Shown: positions 45,245-54,744 of the stretch, one piece after another
How positions within the stretch are numbered: the first letter of the stretch is position 1
Layout: each line of letters begins with the position of its first letter
NCBI RefSeq assembly: GCF_015351475.1
Contig: NZ_JADKPR010000008.1
Location: forward strand, 62,001-126,000
Length of the DNA stretch: 64,000 bases
Direction: 5' to 3'
Source of the DNA: Flavobacterium sp. HJJ
GTDB lineage: Bacteria > Bacteroidota > Bacteroidia > Flavobacteriales > Flavobacteriaceae
The notes under the pieces: generated by a model
What the model was told of the DNA's origin: nothing
Database searches by the model: none
What the model saw: the letters and a program-made list of their open reading frames with translations, nothing else
Made by a program: the position numbers and the translations under genes

Positions 45245-45886
45245 TTAATTTAATGAATCATAAAACTTATCGCAACACATATCAATTATTAAAAGAACTT
45301 CTTTTTGATTTAAATCATGGTTTGAAGCTAAATTATGACTAGCCTCAATGGCTAACGATTTTCCAGTTTCTATGGCTTCAATTACACGTTCTCTCAACTC
45401 TGAACTTCCTCTATATTCTCTAATAGCGCTTTTACTAAAACTAGAAATTAATTCATTTATTTGCGAACGTACAGCTTCAACTTTAGAAATATGGACTTCT
45501 TTTAATCCTGCGAGTGTTCCTTGGATAGTTCCTTCAATTTCTGCACTAATTAAGTGTTGATTGTAGTTTTCGGCATATTCCCAATTGAAATCCATTGGTT
45601 TTTCGCCATTAAAAGTACAGGTACATCTTACATAAACCCTATTAAAGCTGTTGTTTACACTGTAATTTACATAACCAATATTAGCAATTTTTTGTCTAAT
45701 TAAAATTGAACGTTCATCCATTTGTAGAATTTTCATATCAGGAGAATAGCTAAGTATGTATTGAATAAGTACACCGTATTTATTCGAAATTCCTCCTTGC
45801 GCCTTGATCCTACTTTTATCTTGTTTATTTGATTTATTAAAGAAGTAAAAATAAGCTGCGATAAAAATAATGATAGTTATAATCAT
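45245..45886 (-). CDS. Hypothetical membrane-anchored protein
   Basis: This 213-residue protein begins with one membrane segment (residues 1-16, MIITIIIFIAAYFYFF), then a basic linker and a soluble domain. That domain has a beta-rich part (about 35-110) and a helical C-terminal part (about 115-213) with SKVEAVRSQINELISSFSK and two nearby Cys (MCCDKF). No family is recognised. It lies in a patch of gene fragments and may be of recent or foreign origin. Confidence 0.6.
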   Translation of the reverse strand: MIITIIIFIAAYFYFFNKSNKQDKSRIKAQGGISNKYGVLIQYILSYSPDMKILQMDERSILIRQKIANIGYVNYSVNNSFNRVYVRCTCTFNGEKPMDFNWEYAENYNQHLISAEIEGTIQGTLAGLKEVHISKVEAVRSQINELISSFSKSAIREYRGSSELRERVIEAIETGKSLAIEASHNLASNHDLNQKEVLLIIDMCCDKFYDSLN

Positions 45887-45947
45887 AGGTTTAAGATTGT
45901 TATTCCACTCAGCCTAAAGTGAAGTTATTAGAAATGGCAATTGGAGC

Positions 45948-46088
45948 TTAGTAACCATAACTGTTTTCGAAGTTCTGGACAAACCCTATACCAGGTAAGT
46001 TACCCCCCATACCATAGAGTCTTAAATCTTGTGGCGTAAATTGACATTGTCCAGATTCCGAATACCAACAATATAAGATAACGCTATA
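45948..46088 (-). pseudogene. C-terminal protein fragment without a start
   Basis: On the minus strand 46 codons run from just after a stop to a TAA at 45948-45950 and read coherently (WYSESGQCQFTPQDLRLYG, then MGGNLPGIGFVQNFENSYGY). There is no Met start or upstream domain, so this looks like the tail of a lost gene. Family unknown. Confidence 0.35.
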
Positions 46089-46295
46089 TTATTTTTTTTA
46101 AACAAATATTATAAAAACAAAACACATAAACAATAGGTTATACAAAAAATAACCAGTTTTTAGATAGTTTTATAGTAAAATTTTTAAAATTAGGATACAA
46201 AATAGAATTTTAGAATATTTATACTAAACATTAGTTTTTAATGTAAAATAGTTCTGTATTTGAATAATAAAAATCCAAAATCCATGTTTAATTAA

Positions 46296-46484
46296 GATTT
46301 TAACTCAATACTAAAAGTTGCCAGAGAATTTGCAAAAGAAGAAAATTGTATTGAACATTTAGAAGCCTTATTTTGGAATAACAAGTCTATAATGAAAACA
46401 AAAAGAGGTGAACATGATTATTACATTTTTAATGTGGGAAAAAAATATCGAGTATTAATTAAATCTACTTATTTTTTAGCATAA
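46296..46484 (+). pseudogene. IS1595-like transposase fragment
   Basis: An ATG-less frame reads DFNSILKVAREFAKEENCIEHLEALFWNNK, then KTKRGEHDYYIFNVGKKYRVL. The FxxEExCIExLxxLxW pattern is the N-terminal zinc-ribbon region of IS1595/ISXO2-type transposases, but the usual CPxC after the Trp is missing and the catalytic part is absent. A further protein-like stretch (HYDWRIHHIEKCWFYIIEEL) begins at 46604 and may be another piece. The rest of the 45887-46682 gap shows nothing else definite. Confidence 0.45.
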
Positions 46485-46682
46485 AGTGTACATAATCAAC
46501 AAATTGTAAATAGCAGTGACGATACATCACCTATCTTGTTCCCTTCTCGCAAATGAGCAAGAAGCAAAAAGCCTAACAAAAATGCGGCTCCCAATGTAAT
46601 ACTCATTATGATTGGAGAATTCATCATATAGAAAAATGTTGGTTTTATATTATTGAAGAACTAAAAGAATTTACTAAAACAT

Positions 46683-48092
46683 TTATATGTCCAAATCCAA
46701 AATTGTTTCTTCTAAAGACTCTATAGCAATCTGCACATCCAATTCGGTGGTTCTCCAACTCACAAACGAAGCTCGGATTCCTTTTCGGCTTTGATACACT
46801 GTAGGTGTCATAAACACTTTGCCTTTATCATTAAGATGTGCCAAAAATAAATTCACTTTTTCCTGATTGTGTTCTCCTGACAAAGTAAAACAAACATTAT
46901 TAAGAAGTGTTGCTGCCAATAATTCAAAGTTTTCATTTTGAGTTATGAAATCATCAAACTGCAATGCTCTTTCAACGCTATTTTCTACTATATCCTGAAA
47001 TCCCTGTTTTCCATACGCTAAAAGCGAAAACCAGACTGGCAAAGCTTTCAATCGTCTGGAATTTTCAGGCAGGAAATTCAGGTAGTTGAAATTCTCCAAA
47101 GGATCACCCAAATACGGCGCATTCGAATTTTGAAACGTTTCTACTTGAAGATTTTTATGCTGTTCTTTTATCAGGTAAAAAGCACTTTCATAAGGAACAT
47201 TCAGCCATTTATGACAATCTATCGTGATACTGTCTGCATTTTCCCAGCCGTTTACTAAATACTTATATTTTGGAGAACAGGCCGCAAAACCGCCAAAGGC
47301 AGCATCAATATGCCACCAGAAATTGTATTTTTCTTTAAGTTTTGAAATCGCAGTAAAATCATCAAAATCGGCTGTATTTACTGTTGCTGCACTTGATATT
47401 AGAATAAAAGGCTGCCCTTTTAATTTCTTTATATTCTGTTCTAAATCAGAAACATCAATAGCTTCCCGATTGCCTTCAATTGTTTTTATTTTGGTGAAAT
47501 TCTGGCTTCCGATTCCCAGCATGGCCAAACATTTTATCGAAGAAGAATGCGGTGTAGCGGTAAGAATATTTAGAGGAACTGTGACCCCTTCTTTTGCAAA
47601 ATCATGCCCTAATTGCTTTCCGAGCCATTGTCGGGCTACCGCCAAAGAAGTGAAATTTGACATTGTAGCGCCAGTTACAAATCCGCCCAAAAATGATTTT
47701 GGCAGCCCCAATAACTGCAGCAAAAAATTAATAGTTTCAAATTCTACCAAAGCCGAAACACCTCCCTGAGCTTTTACCGCCTGTGCATTTGGATCGTAAA
47801 TAGTCGTTAACCAATCACCCGCAATCGAAGCTGGAGTTGCCCCTCCTGTAACAAAACCCCAATACCGAGGTCCTGCCTGCGAAACCATCAAGGGAGCTAA
47901 ACGCTTTTTGAATACTTCCAGTGCAGCCAATGATCCAATTCCGGAATCATTTAAATTACCAGTTGTATCAATAGTATTTTGTGTGGAAGCTGGAACAGTA
48001 TTAATAGAATTCAAAAAATCAATTCCATGCTGTTTTACCTGTTCAAGGATACTTTCAATATCCTGTAAATCTTGCTGTAAAGTCGGATTCAT
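46683..48092 (-). CDS. PLP-dependent amino acid decarboxylase (group II type)
   Basis: A 469-residue fold-type I enzyme. It shows GFVTGATMSNFTSLAVAR, HSSSIKCLAMLG, HIDAAFGGFAA (Asp contacting the PLP ring) and DCHKWLNVPYESAF with the PLP-binding Lys. This is the group II family that includes aromatic-L-amino-acid, glutamate and diaminobutyrate decarboxylases. The substrate cannot be told from motifs visible here. No neighbouring gene points to a pathway; it stands alone between gene debris and a large secreted protein. Confidence 0.85.
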   Translation of the reverse strand: MNPTLQQDLQDIESILEQVKQHGIDFLNSINTVPASTQNTIDTTGNLNDSGIGSLAALEVFKKRLAPLMVSQAGPRYWGFVTGGATPASIAGDWLTTIYDPNAQAVKAQGGVSALVEFETINFLLQLLGLPKSFLGGFVTGATMSNFTSLAVARQWLGKQLGHDFAKEGVTVPLNILTATPHSSSIKCLAMLGIGSQNFTKIKTIEGNREAIDVSDLEQNIKKLKGQPFILISSAATVNTADFDDFTAISKLKEKYNFWWHIDAAFGGFAACSPKYKYLVNGWENADSITIDCHKWLNVPYESAFYLIKEQHKNLQVETFQNSNAPYLGDPLENFNYLNFLPENSRRLKALPVWFSLLAYGKQGFQDIVENSVERALQFDDFITQNENFELLAATLLNNVCFTLSGEHNQEKVNLFLAHLNDKGKVFMTPTVYQSRKGIRASFVSWRTTELDVQIAIESLEETILDLDI

Positions 48093-48156
48093 TTTAATTT
48101 TTAGTTATAAATTCAATCCGCTAATATAACAAAATCACACAACTTAACTTACAGAA

Positions 48157-51100
48157 TTATCTTTTCATGGCAAAATGCCCCTTATATACCTTTCCATTAG
48201 CTCTCGTTACAACAAACCAATAATCAGTAGAAGGCAGTTCGTGCCCATTATATGTACCGTCCCAAGCGGAAGCAGCATTTAGTTCTTTAATAAATTTACC
48301 ATATCTGTCAAATATTTTGACCATGAGTTTGGGCTCAGATGCTGAAAACCGTATTGCCCAGCTGTCATTATATCCATCTCCATTAGGCGTGAAAAATTTT
48401 GGATAATTCAAAATATAAACTTCCTGACTGGTTATGCCGCATCCATTTTTGTCTCGGACATAAACCATATAATCTCCGCTTAATAATCCCGAAAAAGTAT
48501 TACTGTCCTGATACGTAATTCCGTCCAGCGAATATTCGTAGTTCCCTACGCTTGAACTGGAAACATACACAGCAATAACATTTTCGGTATCTGTCCAGTC
48601 TTGGGTTTCGGTAGTTACTACAGCCACATTAGATAACACTACCATAAAATTCTTAACTGCGGAACAAACTGTATTCCCATGATTCTGAGTTACTGTCACC
48701 GAATAAGCTCCCGCATTTGAAATCTTTATAGAAGGTGTAGTTTCCAAAGTTGACCACAAATAACTGTCAAAACCAGTACCTGCATTTATAGTAACATCAT
48801 AATTTTCGCAGACAGGAATACTATCGGGTATTGAAATAACTGGCTCATTCACGAGTGTCAGAGTCAGCCTGCCAATTTGATAACATTTATCATTAGAATC
48901 AATTCGGACATACACTATTGAAGTCCCAGATGCCAGATTATAATCTGCAGAAGCAGTAATCTGATCGGCTGCAGTTTTATTTTCTGCTCCGGGCAATGAT
49001 GTAAAATACGTAAAAGTACAGCTGCTGCAAGAAGCTATTTTTGAATTATAAACCGTTAAATCTACTTGTTCCGAACCATCGCCTGAGCTATCACAAATAA
49101 AATCTGCAGTATCATTTACAGCCAGACTTGGAACAACTATCGATGCCGAAACTGCCAGTCTGCTGATGCTTTCACAGCCGTTAACCGTTTGGCTTGCATA
49201 ATAGGTTACTCCATTTACTAAATTTGTAGTAACTGGCAGAACTGTTCCGCCTGCTGCCTGATCATACCAGATTATTGATGAGCCTATAACTGCTAAATCA
49301 GCAATTGATGGTTTTTGTGTGGTACAAAAATTCTGCACTGAATCTCCCGCTGGAACTGGAGTATTTTGAATGTTCACTACTACAGGAAGACGTAAGCTTT
49401 CGCATGTCGTTATAGTCTGAGACGCATAATATGTTTTACTCTGCAGTATTGTTGTACCAGCCAGCAAATTTCCATTGGTAACAGCATCGTACCATTTAAC
49501 ATTTGTTCCGGATATAGCAATGTCGCCAATAGCTGCATTTTGCTGTACACAAAAAGTCTGTGTAGCTGCTGTTGGAAGCGGTTCGGTATTTACAAAAGCT
49601 TTGATTTCGACTTCATTTGCCACTAGCGAAATACATCCAATTGTGTTTTTTATCAAAACTGGATAAATATTTGGGACTAAACCCGTTTTACTAGGGCTTG
49701 CAGTCCAGCTCTGCCCTCCGTCAAAACTATATGAAGCTGCATTATCTGAAACAATTATAGTTCCTGTTGATGTACTGCAATCTGGCTGTGTAACGCTCAC
49801 TGTCGGTGTTGGCGGATATCCTGGCGGAACAAGAATCGTGGCGGTGATTGCCGTTTTTTCACATAAACTGCTATTTCGAGTTTTGACCAAATATTCGCCT
49901 GGAAGAAATCCTGTCTTTACATTACTGGTCTGCCAAGTTAATCCATCATCAAAACTATACTCAGCATCCAAACTGGTAACTGTGATCGTACCAAAAGGGT
50001 TGTTACAAATTACAGGCTGAATAATATCTATCGCAGGGACAGCACTAGAAACAGCTTTCAAATTAATATGAGCCGCAACGGGACTCGAAACACAGCTGGA
50101 ACTTTTTGCAGTAACCTTATAATCACCGCCAGCCAAACCTGAAAAAGTCATCGATGACTGATAATTTACACCATCCACACTATACAAAAGTCCAGCTGGT
50201 GCTGTTACAGTAATCGTTCCCGAAGGCACATCACAATTGGGCTGTATTGTTTCTACAGTGGGCGATATCGGTCCTGATTTTACATTAATCGTTATTTCGT
50301 TGGAAAAAACACGACAGTTAGTCGAGCTGATATTTGAACTGTCTGCAGTTGCCAACCGGTATTTATAAGTACCCACAGCACCTGAGACAAAAGTATAAGC
50401 AGCATTATTTGCTCCCAGAATATCAGCCCATGTTATTCCGCCGTCAGTACTGTTCTGCCATTGATAACCAACCGTTGTATAAGCAGAAGACGAGACAGAA
50501 CCACTAAGTGTTATCGATTTTGATTCACCCTCACATACATCTAAATTAGTTACCGACTGATCAACAATTTCCGAAGTTACAGTAGGCCCGCAGGCTCTGA
50601 AAGTAATATCATCCAAAGCAATATCATTCCCCGGAGCAGCACCCGCTTTGTTATTCCGCATTCGGATCACAACAGTATCAACACCCGAAGGAGTCGTAAA
50701 AAAGAATCCGTATTGTTTCCATACAGCACTGCTTGACAGCCCAATATTACCTGTATTGTATGTACCTAAAATTGTTCCGTCAGCTGATTCAATTGTAAAA
50801 GTGATATTAGGCGGACTATTATCCTGGCTTCTCAAAAGATTCATAATCCAGGCGGCAAACTCATAAGTAGTGCCTGCGCACAAACCCGAAACCGTATTTT
50901 TATAAAAATAATCAGTAGTCGAAAAACTGGCATTAACCACCATCATGTACCCTCCGCCTGTATGATCTGTGGTTGTCCACCAAGTTCCGGGCGTATTTGT
51001 AGTACTTTCAACGGTATAGGAACCATCGCTTGGAAAATTTGCTGTAGTATAAGTATAACTCGTAATCCCTGTCCCTAATGCACTTCCGTGAATCGACGTT

Positions 51101-51219
51101 CCTGAACCAAAATCTAATTTAACAACAGGGTCACCCAAACTGCCTGTACATAACTGAGCATGCAATTGAGGGAATAAAAAAACGCTAATCAGCAGTGTAA
51201 TAAGGTATTTGAAATTCAA
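48157..51219 (-). CDS. Large T9SS type B cargo protein with repeated Ig-like modules
   Basis: Signal peptide MNFKYLITLLISVFLFPQLHAQ, then a carbohydrate-binding-like jelly roll (about 35-205, ending ALDDITFRACGP), Ig-like and SprB-type modules (about 210-930, including two similar NxxFCxxQ...WYDxxxxG...YYASQT units around residues 545-690), and a C-terminal T9SS type B sorting domain (FFTPNGDGYNDSWAIRF to GHFAMKR). It would cross the outer membrane by type IX secretion and stay on or leave the cell surface. Adhesion or glycan binding is plausible; no enzyme domain is visible. Confidence 0.9.
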   Translation of the reverse strand: MNFKYLITLLISVFLFPQLHAQLCTGSLGDPVVKLDFGSGTSIHGSALGTGITSYTYTTANFPSDGSYTVESTTNTPGTWWTTTDHTGGGYMMVVNASFSTTDYFYKNTVSGLCAGTTYEFAAWIMNLLRSQDNSPPNITFTIESADGTILGTYNTGNIGLSSSAVWKQYGFFFTTPSGVDTVVIRMRNNKAGAAPGNDIALDDITFRACGPTVTSEIVDQSVTNLDVCEGESKSITLSGSVSSSAYTTVGYQWQNSTDGGITWADILGANNAAYTFVSGAVGTYKYRLATADSSNISSTNCRVFSNEITINVKSGPISPTVETIQPNCDVPSGTITVTAPAGLLYSVDGVNYQSSMTFSGLAGGDYKVTAKSSSCVSSPVAAHINLKAVSSAVPAIDIIQPVICNNPFGTITVTSLDAEYSFDDGLTWQTSNVKTGFLPGEYLVKTRNSSLCEKTAITATILVPPGYPPTPTVSVTQPDCSTSTGTIIVSDNAASYSFDGGQSWTASPSKTGLVPNIYPVLIKNTIGCISLVANEVEIKAFVNTEPLPTAATQTFCVQQNAAIGDIAISGTNVKWYDAVTNGNLLAGTTILQSKTYYASQTITTCESLRLPVVVNIQNTPVPAGDSVQNFCTTQKPSIADLAVIGSSIIWYDQAAGGTVLPVTTNLVNGVTYYASQTVNGCESISRLAVSASIVVPSLAVNDTADFICDSSGDGSEQVDLTVYNSKIASCSSCTFTYFTSLPGAENKTAADQITASADYNLASGTSIVYVRIDSNDKCYQIGRLTLTLVNEPVISIPDSIPVCENYDVTINAGTGFDSYLWSTLETTPSIKISNAGAYSVTVTQNHGNTVCSAVKNFMVVLSNVAVVTTETQDWTDTENVIAVYVSSSSVGNYEYSLDGITYQDSNTFSGLLSGDYMVYVRDKNGCGITSQEVYILNYPKFFTPNGDGYNDSWAIRFSASEPKLMVKIFDRYGKFIKELNAASAWDGTYNGHELPSTDYWFVVTRANGKVYKGHFAMKR

Positions 51220-51329
51220 AACAGAGTAGTTTAATAAAGTAAAACTACCTTATAAGAAATATATTTTCAAAAATCTTATACCAGTCAGTACTATTAATCG
51301 ATAGAAATTAAATACTTATCTATTAAAAA

Positions 51330-51507
51330 ATAAACTGCGTAAGGACTTGATATCAACAGTTTGGTTAGCAGACTTAAAGTTTGTAAGGCTGTTGGGCTTA
51401 TTTATTTGCCACAAATTGCACAAATTAGCAATTTGTGACAGTCTTTTAAAACCTAAAAAGAAAATACAGTGAAATTACAGGTTCTAGCCTACATTTGAAA
51501 CCAATAA
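51330..51507. repeat. Dispersed repeat family 2, copy D2
   Basis: The 326-base gap between the T9SS protein and the lipoprotein genes contains TTTGGTTAGCAGACTTAAAG, a GCCACAAATTGC segment and TTTGAAACCAATAAA in the same order as copy D1 (42680-42888). A local inverted pair CACAAATTG/CAATTTGTG (51410-51439) replaces the one in D1. No gene is seen in this gap. Confidence 0.55.
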
Positions 51508-51545
51508 ATCTGCATGACTCTTTTCATTGAAATATTCTCCAAAAA

Positions 51546-52196
51546 CTAACTTTTGGGTAAAGGTGCTCCAACAGCAATATCACAGCGGTGTCCTGGTTTT
51601 CCATGTGGCGGATTCATTCCGTCTGAAGTTTCAACATTTGTGGAACTTGTGGATAATAATTCTGGAACTGGAGGCTGAACAGTAATATTTTTACTTACTA
51701 CACCGGAGGCTGATGCAGGTGTTACAGCTGTTGATGCTGTTGCAGCAGGTTTTGAGTTTAATGGTGCTCCTACTGGAATATCACAGCGGTGATTTGGCTG
51801 TCCGTGAGGCGGATTCATTCCTTTTGGCGTTTTTACGACAGATTGTGTTATAGTCTGAACTTGTGGCTGCATCTGCACCTGATTGGCCTGCGGAGCAGCT
51901 GTCCCGTTAACTGGAGAATTCAATGGAGCTCCCACTGGAATATCGCAACGGTGATTTGGCTGTCCGTGTGCCGGATTTACACCGGCTGCAACTGATGGAG
52001 TTCCGACCGCGTTATTTTCGTGAAATAAATTATGCTGCTGCGGAGCAGTCTGCTGACTAGTCTGTGCAGTAACAGCTGTTTGCTGCGTAAATGGCGTGAT
52101 TACTTTTGGAATAGACTTATCCTTTTCTTCATCATTATTTTTACAAGACGTTATTGTAATTGCTGCCGCTAAAAAAGTATAGTAAATAGGTTTCAT
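51546..52196 (-). CDS. Lipoprotein with three Cys/His motif repeats
   Basis: A lipoprotein signal (ITITSCKNN, Cys18) is followed by low-complexity Thr/Gln/Ala/Pro-rich linkers and three copies of a 20-23-residue unit at about residues 72-94, 126-148 and 193-213. The core is NPPHGQPxHRCDIPVGAPL, with two invariant His, one Cys and one Asp per copy. No other Cys is present in the mature chain apart from the lipid anchor. I know this motif only as a recurring tail of unnamed Bacteroidota proteins; metal or haem binding is a guess from the spaced His and Cys. It is a lone gene. Confidence 0.8.
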   Translation of the reverse strand: MKPIYYTFLAAAITITSCKNNDEEKDKSIPKVITPFTQQTAVTAQTSQQTAPQQHNLFHENNAVGTPSVAAGVNPAHGQPNHRCDIPVGAPLNSPVNGTAAPQANQVQMQPQVQTITQSVVKTPKGMNPPHGQPNHRCDIPVGAPLNSKPAATASTAVTPASASGVVSKNITVQPPVPELLSTSSTNVETSDGMNPPHGKPGHRCDIAVGAPLPKS

Positions 52197-52321
52197 TGGG
52201 GAAAAATCTATGATAATAAAATCAAATATAGTATTTTAAATGTGACGCTCCAAAATTAGTCATTTAGCAGTTCTTAAATTCTTAATAACAGCAAAAAAAC
52301 GATTATCTATTGCTCAATCAT

Positions 52322-53179
52322 TTACTGTTTCAAAAAATAATTATTGTCCTCAAACCAGTCTGTTAATCGCTGCGGCCATGTTTTCAACGCATTGGTTTTC
52401 GCTCTTTTGCCCATATTAAAAGCATGTCCGCCTTTGGAATACAAATGCATTTCTACTGAAACATTTGCTTTGCGGTACCCATTCAGCAGTTCTACAATAG
52501 GCGAAGAACAGCAGAGATCATCATTTGCTGCACATAAAAATGCAGGAGGAGCATCGGACTTGATTTCTTTAGGAATAAATAATGGACCGGGATATATCAA
52601 TATTTGAAAATTAGGCTGTGCATCTTGTTTATCGACAGCGTCTGAACCATTTTCTAATGTATTTTTAGAATTATAAGCGACCATGGCTGCTACTTCTCCT
52701 CCGGCAGAAAATCCCATTACGCCTATTCTGTTTGGATCAATTTTAAATTCGACCGCTTTGCTTCTTATCAAACGCATCGCTCTTTCTACATCCTGCTTGA
52801 CATGAGTTTCCAATTTATAAGGAGATCCAGCTTCTCTTGCTAAACGGTATTTAAGGACAAAAGCAGTTACGCCAATACTAGTAAAATACGCCGCTGCATC
52901 TTTCCCTTCGGAGTTAAAAACCAAATTTTCATGACCTCCACCTGGGCAAATGAGGACAGCCATACCATTTGGTTTTTCTGAAAAATAAGCCGTTATAGAT
53001 GGATTATGAATGTTTCTTACCCACCAGTCTTTGGCTTGTTCTGGCTCATTTTTACGATTTTCAAAACCCGGAGCACCATTTTCCCATAGAAAAATTTTCA
53101 AACCATTTTCCTGAGCAGAACCTTTACAGCAAATAGTTAAAAAAAATAAACAGATATATAGTTTCAGCATTGTTTTCAT
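52322..53179 (-). CDS. Exported alpha/beta-hydrolase esterase
   Basis: Signal peptide to CKGSAQ, then a 265-residue alpha/beta hydrolase: LICPGGGHENLV (oxyanion loop), GVMGFSAGGEVAAMV (nucleophile Ser), a late Asp in CAANDDLCCS and GGHAFNMG (His). These features and the C-terminal WPQRLTDWFED fit the acetylxylan/feruloyl esterase-like group. It is clearly related to the N-terminal half of the esterase-GH43 fusion at 33274-35079. No glycan-degrading gene lies next to it, so its substrate is open. Confidence 0.8.
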   Translation of the reverse strand: MKTMLKLYICLFFLTICCKGSAQENGLKIFLWENGAPGFENRKNEPEQAKDWWVRNIHNPSITAYFSEKPNGMAVLICPGGGHENLVFNSEGKDAAAYFTSIGVTAFVLKYRLAREAGSPYKLETHVKQDVERAMRLIRSKAVEFKIDPNRIGVMGFSAGGEVAAMVAYNSKNTLENGSDAVDKQDAQPNFQILIYPGPLFIPKEIKSDAPPAFLCAANDDLCCSSPIVELLNGYRKANVSVEMHLYSKGGHAFNMGKRAKTNALKTWPQRLTDWFEDNNYFLKQ

Positions 53180-53252
53180 TCAAGACTTTTTAAAAAATAA
53201 CAACTCCTAAATATACTACAAAACATTTATAATTTACCGCATCCTAATCACA

Positions 53253-53427
53253 GCATTCGCTTTTAAAAGTTTCTGACACGAATTACACTAATTTGCACGA
53301 ATTAAGATCTCTTTTTAATTACACAAAATATTCGAAACTGTAAAAGTTGTAAAATTTGATTTCAATTTTGATAAGAATTAGTGTTAATTGGTGAAATTCG
53401 TGTTTATCTTTTTTTAAATGTGAATGC
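53253..53427. repeat. Long imperfect inverted repeat
   Basis: GCATTC (53253) pairs with GAATGC (53422). Inside, CACGAATTACACTAATTTGC faces the reverse complement of GGTGAAATTCGTG (53390-53402) and its neighbours. CGCATCCTAAT-like text occurs just outside both ends. This resembles the CACGAATTnCACnAATT repeats of flavobacterial intergenic DNA. No coding content. Confidence 0.65.
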
Positions 53428-53520
53428 CGTGCATCCTAATTATTTCGATAACTCTCTTAATACCTTTTAAATTTTAATGGAAGTTGGGTTAACTCGTTGG
53501 ATAAAATTATTTTTAACCAT

Positions 53521-53662
53521 ATAGAAACATAGATTTTTTTTTTATGTTTAAAAAAACTTTGATAGACGTTTTACTGTTTCATATATTCAATCTATGTGAA
53601 AAATAGAGCTATTTCTATCTATTCTTTGACGAGTGATTAAATCTATGTGTCTATGTGGTTCA
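53521..53662. repeat. Second inverted-repeat element in the esterase-metF gap
   Basis: GAAACATAGATT near 53523 is inverted relative to AATCTATGTGTCTATGTGGTTC at 53639-53661, with ATTCAATCTATGTGAA (53585-53600) as an extra internal copy. Together with the element at 53253-53427 it fills most of the 600-base gap. No gene is seen. Confidence 0.55.
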
Positions 53663-53710
53663 TTTTTTATTTCATCGAGCGGTTAGGCTACTAATCTTTT
53701 ATTTAAGATT

Positions 53711-53751
53711 AAAAAAATACCCGATCGGTTAATAATAACCAATCGGGTATT
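53711..53751 (-). terminator. Terminator of the methionine operon
   Basis: AATACCCGAT (53716-53725) pairs with ATCGGGTATT (53742-53751), with an extra inner GGTT/AACC stem after one mismatch and an A-run at 53711-53717 giving U on the minus strand. It lies 29 bases past the metF stop. Confidence 0.92.
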
Positions 53752-53779
53752 CAATTTGAAATTAACAATAATTCTTTAT

Positions 53780-54736
53780 TTAAAAAATCTGGCTTGCTAT
53801 CTGCCTGATATTTTCTGATTTCCCCATTGAATAATAATGCAGAACAGGAACTCCCGCCGCTTTCAGTTCGATAGACTGCTGAATAGCCCATTCGATTCCT
53901 ACTTGACGGATTTCAGCATTGTTTTTACAATTATCAACAGCATTTATCAAATCTTCCGGCAAATCTATTCTGAAAATCTGAGGCAAAATCTGCAGATGTT
54001 TTTGTACCGCAATAGGTTTTATCCCTGGAATAATCGGAACTGTAATTCCCATTTCTCTTGCTTTTTTTACAAATTCGAAATATTTAGAATTGTCAAAAAA
54101 CATCTGAGTTACTACATAATCGGCACCTGCATCTACTTTTTCTTTTAACCTTTTCAAATCAGTCTGCAAAGAAGGGGATTCTAAATGTTTCTCCGGATAG
54201 CCTGCCACACCAATGCAAAAATCGGCTTTGTTATCGATATCCATAACATCGTGCAGATATTTTCCGCAATTCAGCTGATTGATTTGTGTAACTAAATCCA
54301 CTGCAAAATTATTTCCTCCCTCTTTTGGAACAAAAGACTGTTCATCCTTCATTGCATCACCGCGAAGTGCCATCACATTATTTATTCCTAAGTAATGACA
54401 ATCTACCAGCATATACTCAGTTTCTTCTTTGGTAAACCCTCCGCAAAGCAAATGCGGTACAGTATCCACTTGGTATTTATGCTTAATAGAAGCGCAAATC
54501 CCCAAAGTTCCCGGACGCATTCTGGTCAATTTTTTGTCCAGCAGACCATTTCCTTTGTCAATGTAAATATATTCCTCACGGGAAGTGGTTACATCAATAA
54601 ACGGCGGTTTGAACTCCATCAGCGGATCGATATTGTCATACAGTTCCTGAATGCTTTTTCCTTTTTGAGGCGGTATAATTTCGAAAGAAAATAATGTTTC
54701 TCCTTTGGCTTTTTCTATATGTTCTGTTACTTTCAT
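53780..54736 (-). CDS. metF: Methylenetetrahydrofolate reductase
   Basis: A 318-residue TIM-barrel flavoprotein with FSFEIIPPQKG (catalytic Glu), DVTTSREE, HLLCGG, MALRGD and VGVAGYPEKH-like text (IGVAGYPEKHLES), all standard for MetF. It reduces methylenetetrahydrofolate to methyltetrahydrofolate, the methyl donor for MetH. It is the last gene of the methionine operon, about 156 bases after the cobalamin half of MetH, and ends in a strong terminator. A SAM-I riboswitch at the head of the operon probably controls it too. Confidence 0.96.
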   Translation of the reverse strand: MKVTEHIEKAKGETLFSFEIIPPQKGKSIQELYDNIDPLMEFKPPFIDVTTSREEYIYIDKGNGLLDKKLTRMRPGTLGICASIKHKYQVDTVPHLLCGGFTKEETEYMLVDCHYLGINNVMALRGDAMKDEQSFVPKEGGNNFAVDLVTQINQLNCGKYLHDVMDIDNKADFCIGVAGYPEKHLESPSLQTDLKRLKEKVDAGADYVVTQMFFDNSKYFEFVKKAREMGITVPIIPGIKPIAVQKHLQILPQIFRIDLPEDLINAVDNCKNNAEIRQVGIEWAIQQSIELKAAGVPVLHYYSMGKSENIRQIASQIF

Positions 54737-54744
54737 TATTAGGT

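Noticed and set aside
47224-47769. A 181-codon ORF opposite the PLP decarboxylase gene
   Set aside because: It lies wholly antisense to a gene with clear family motifs and has no signal or family of its own.
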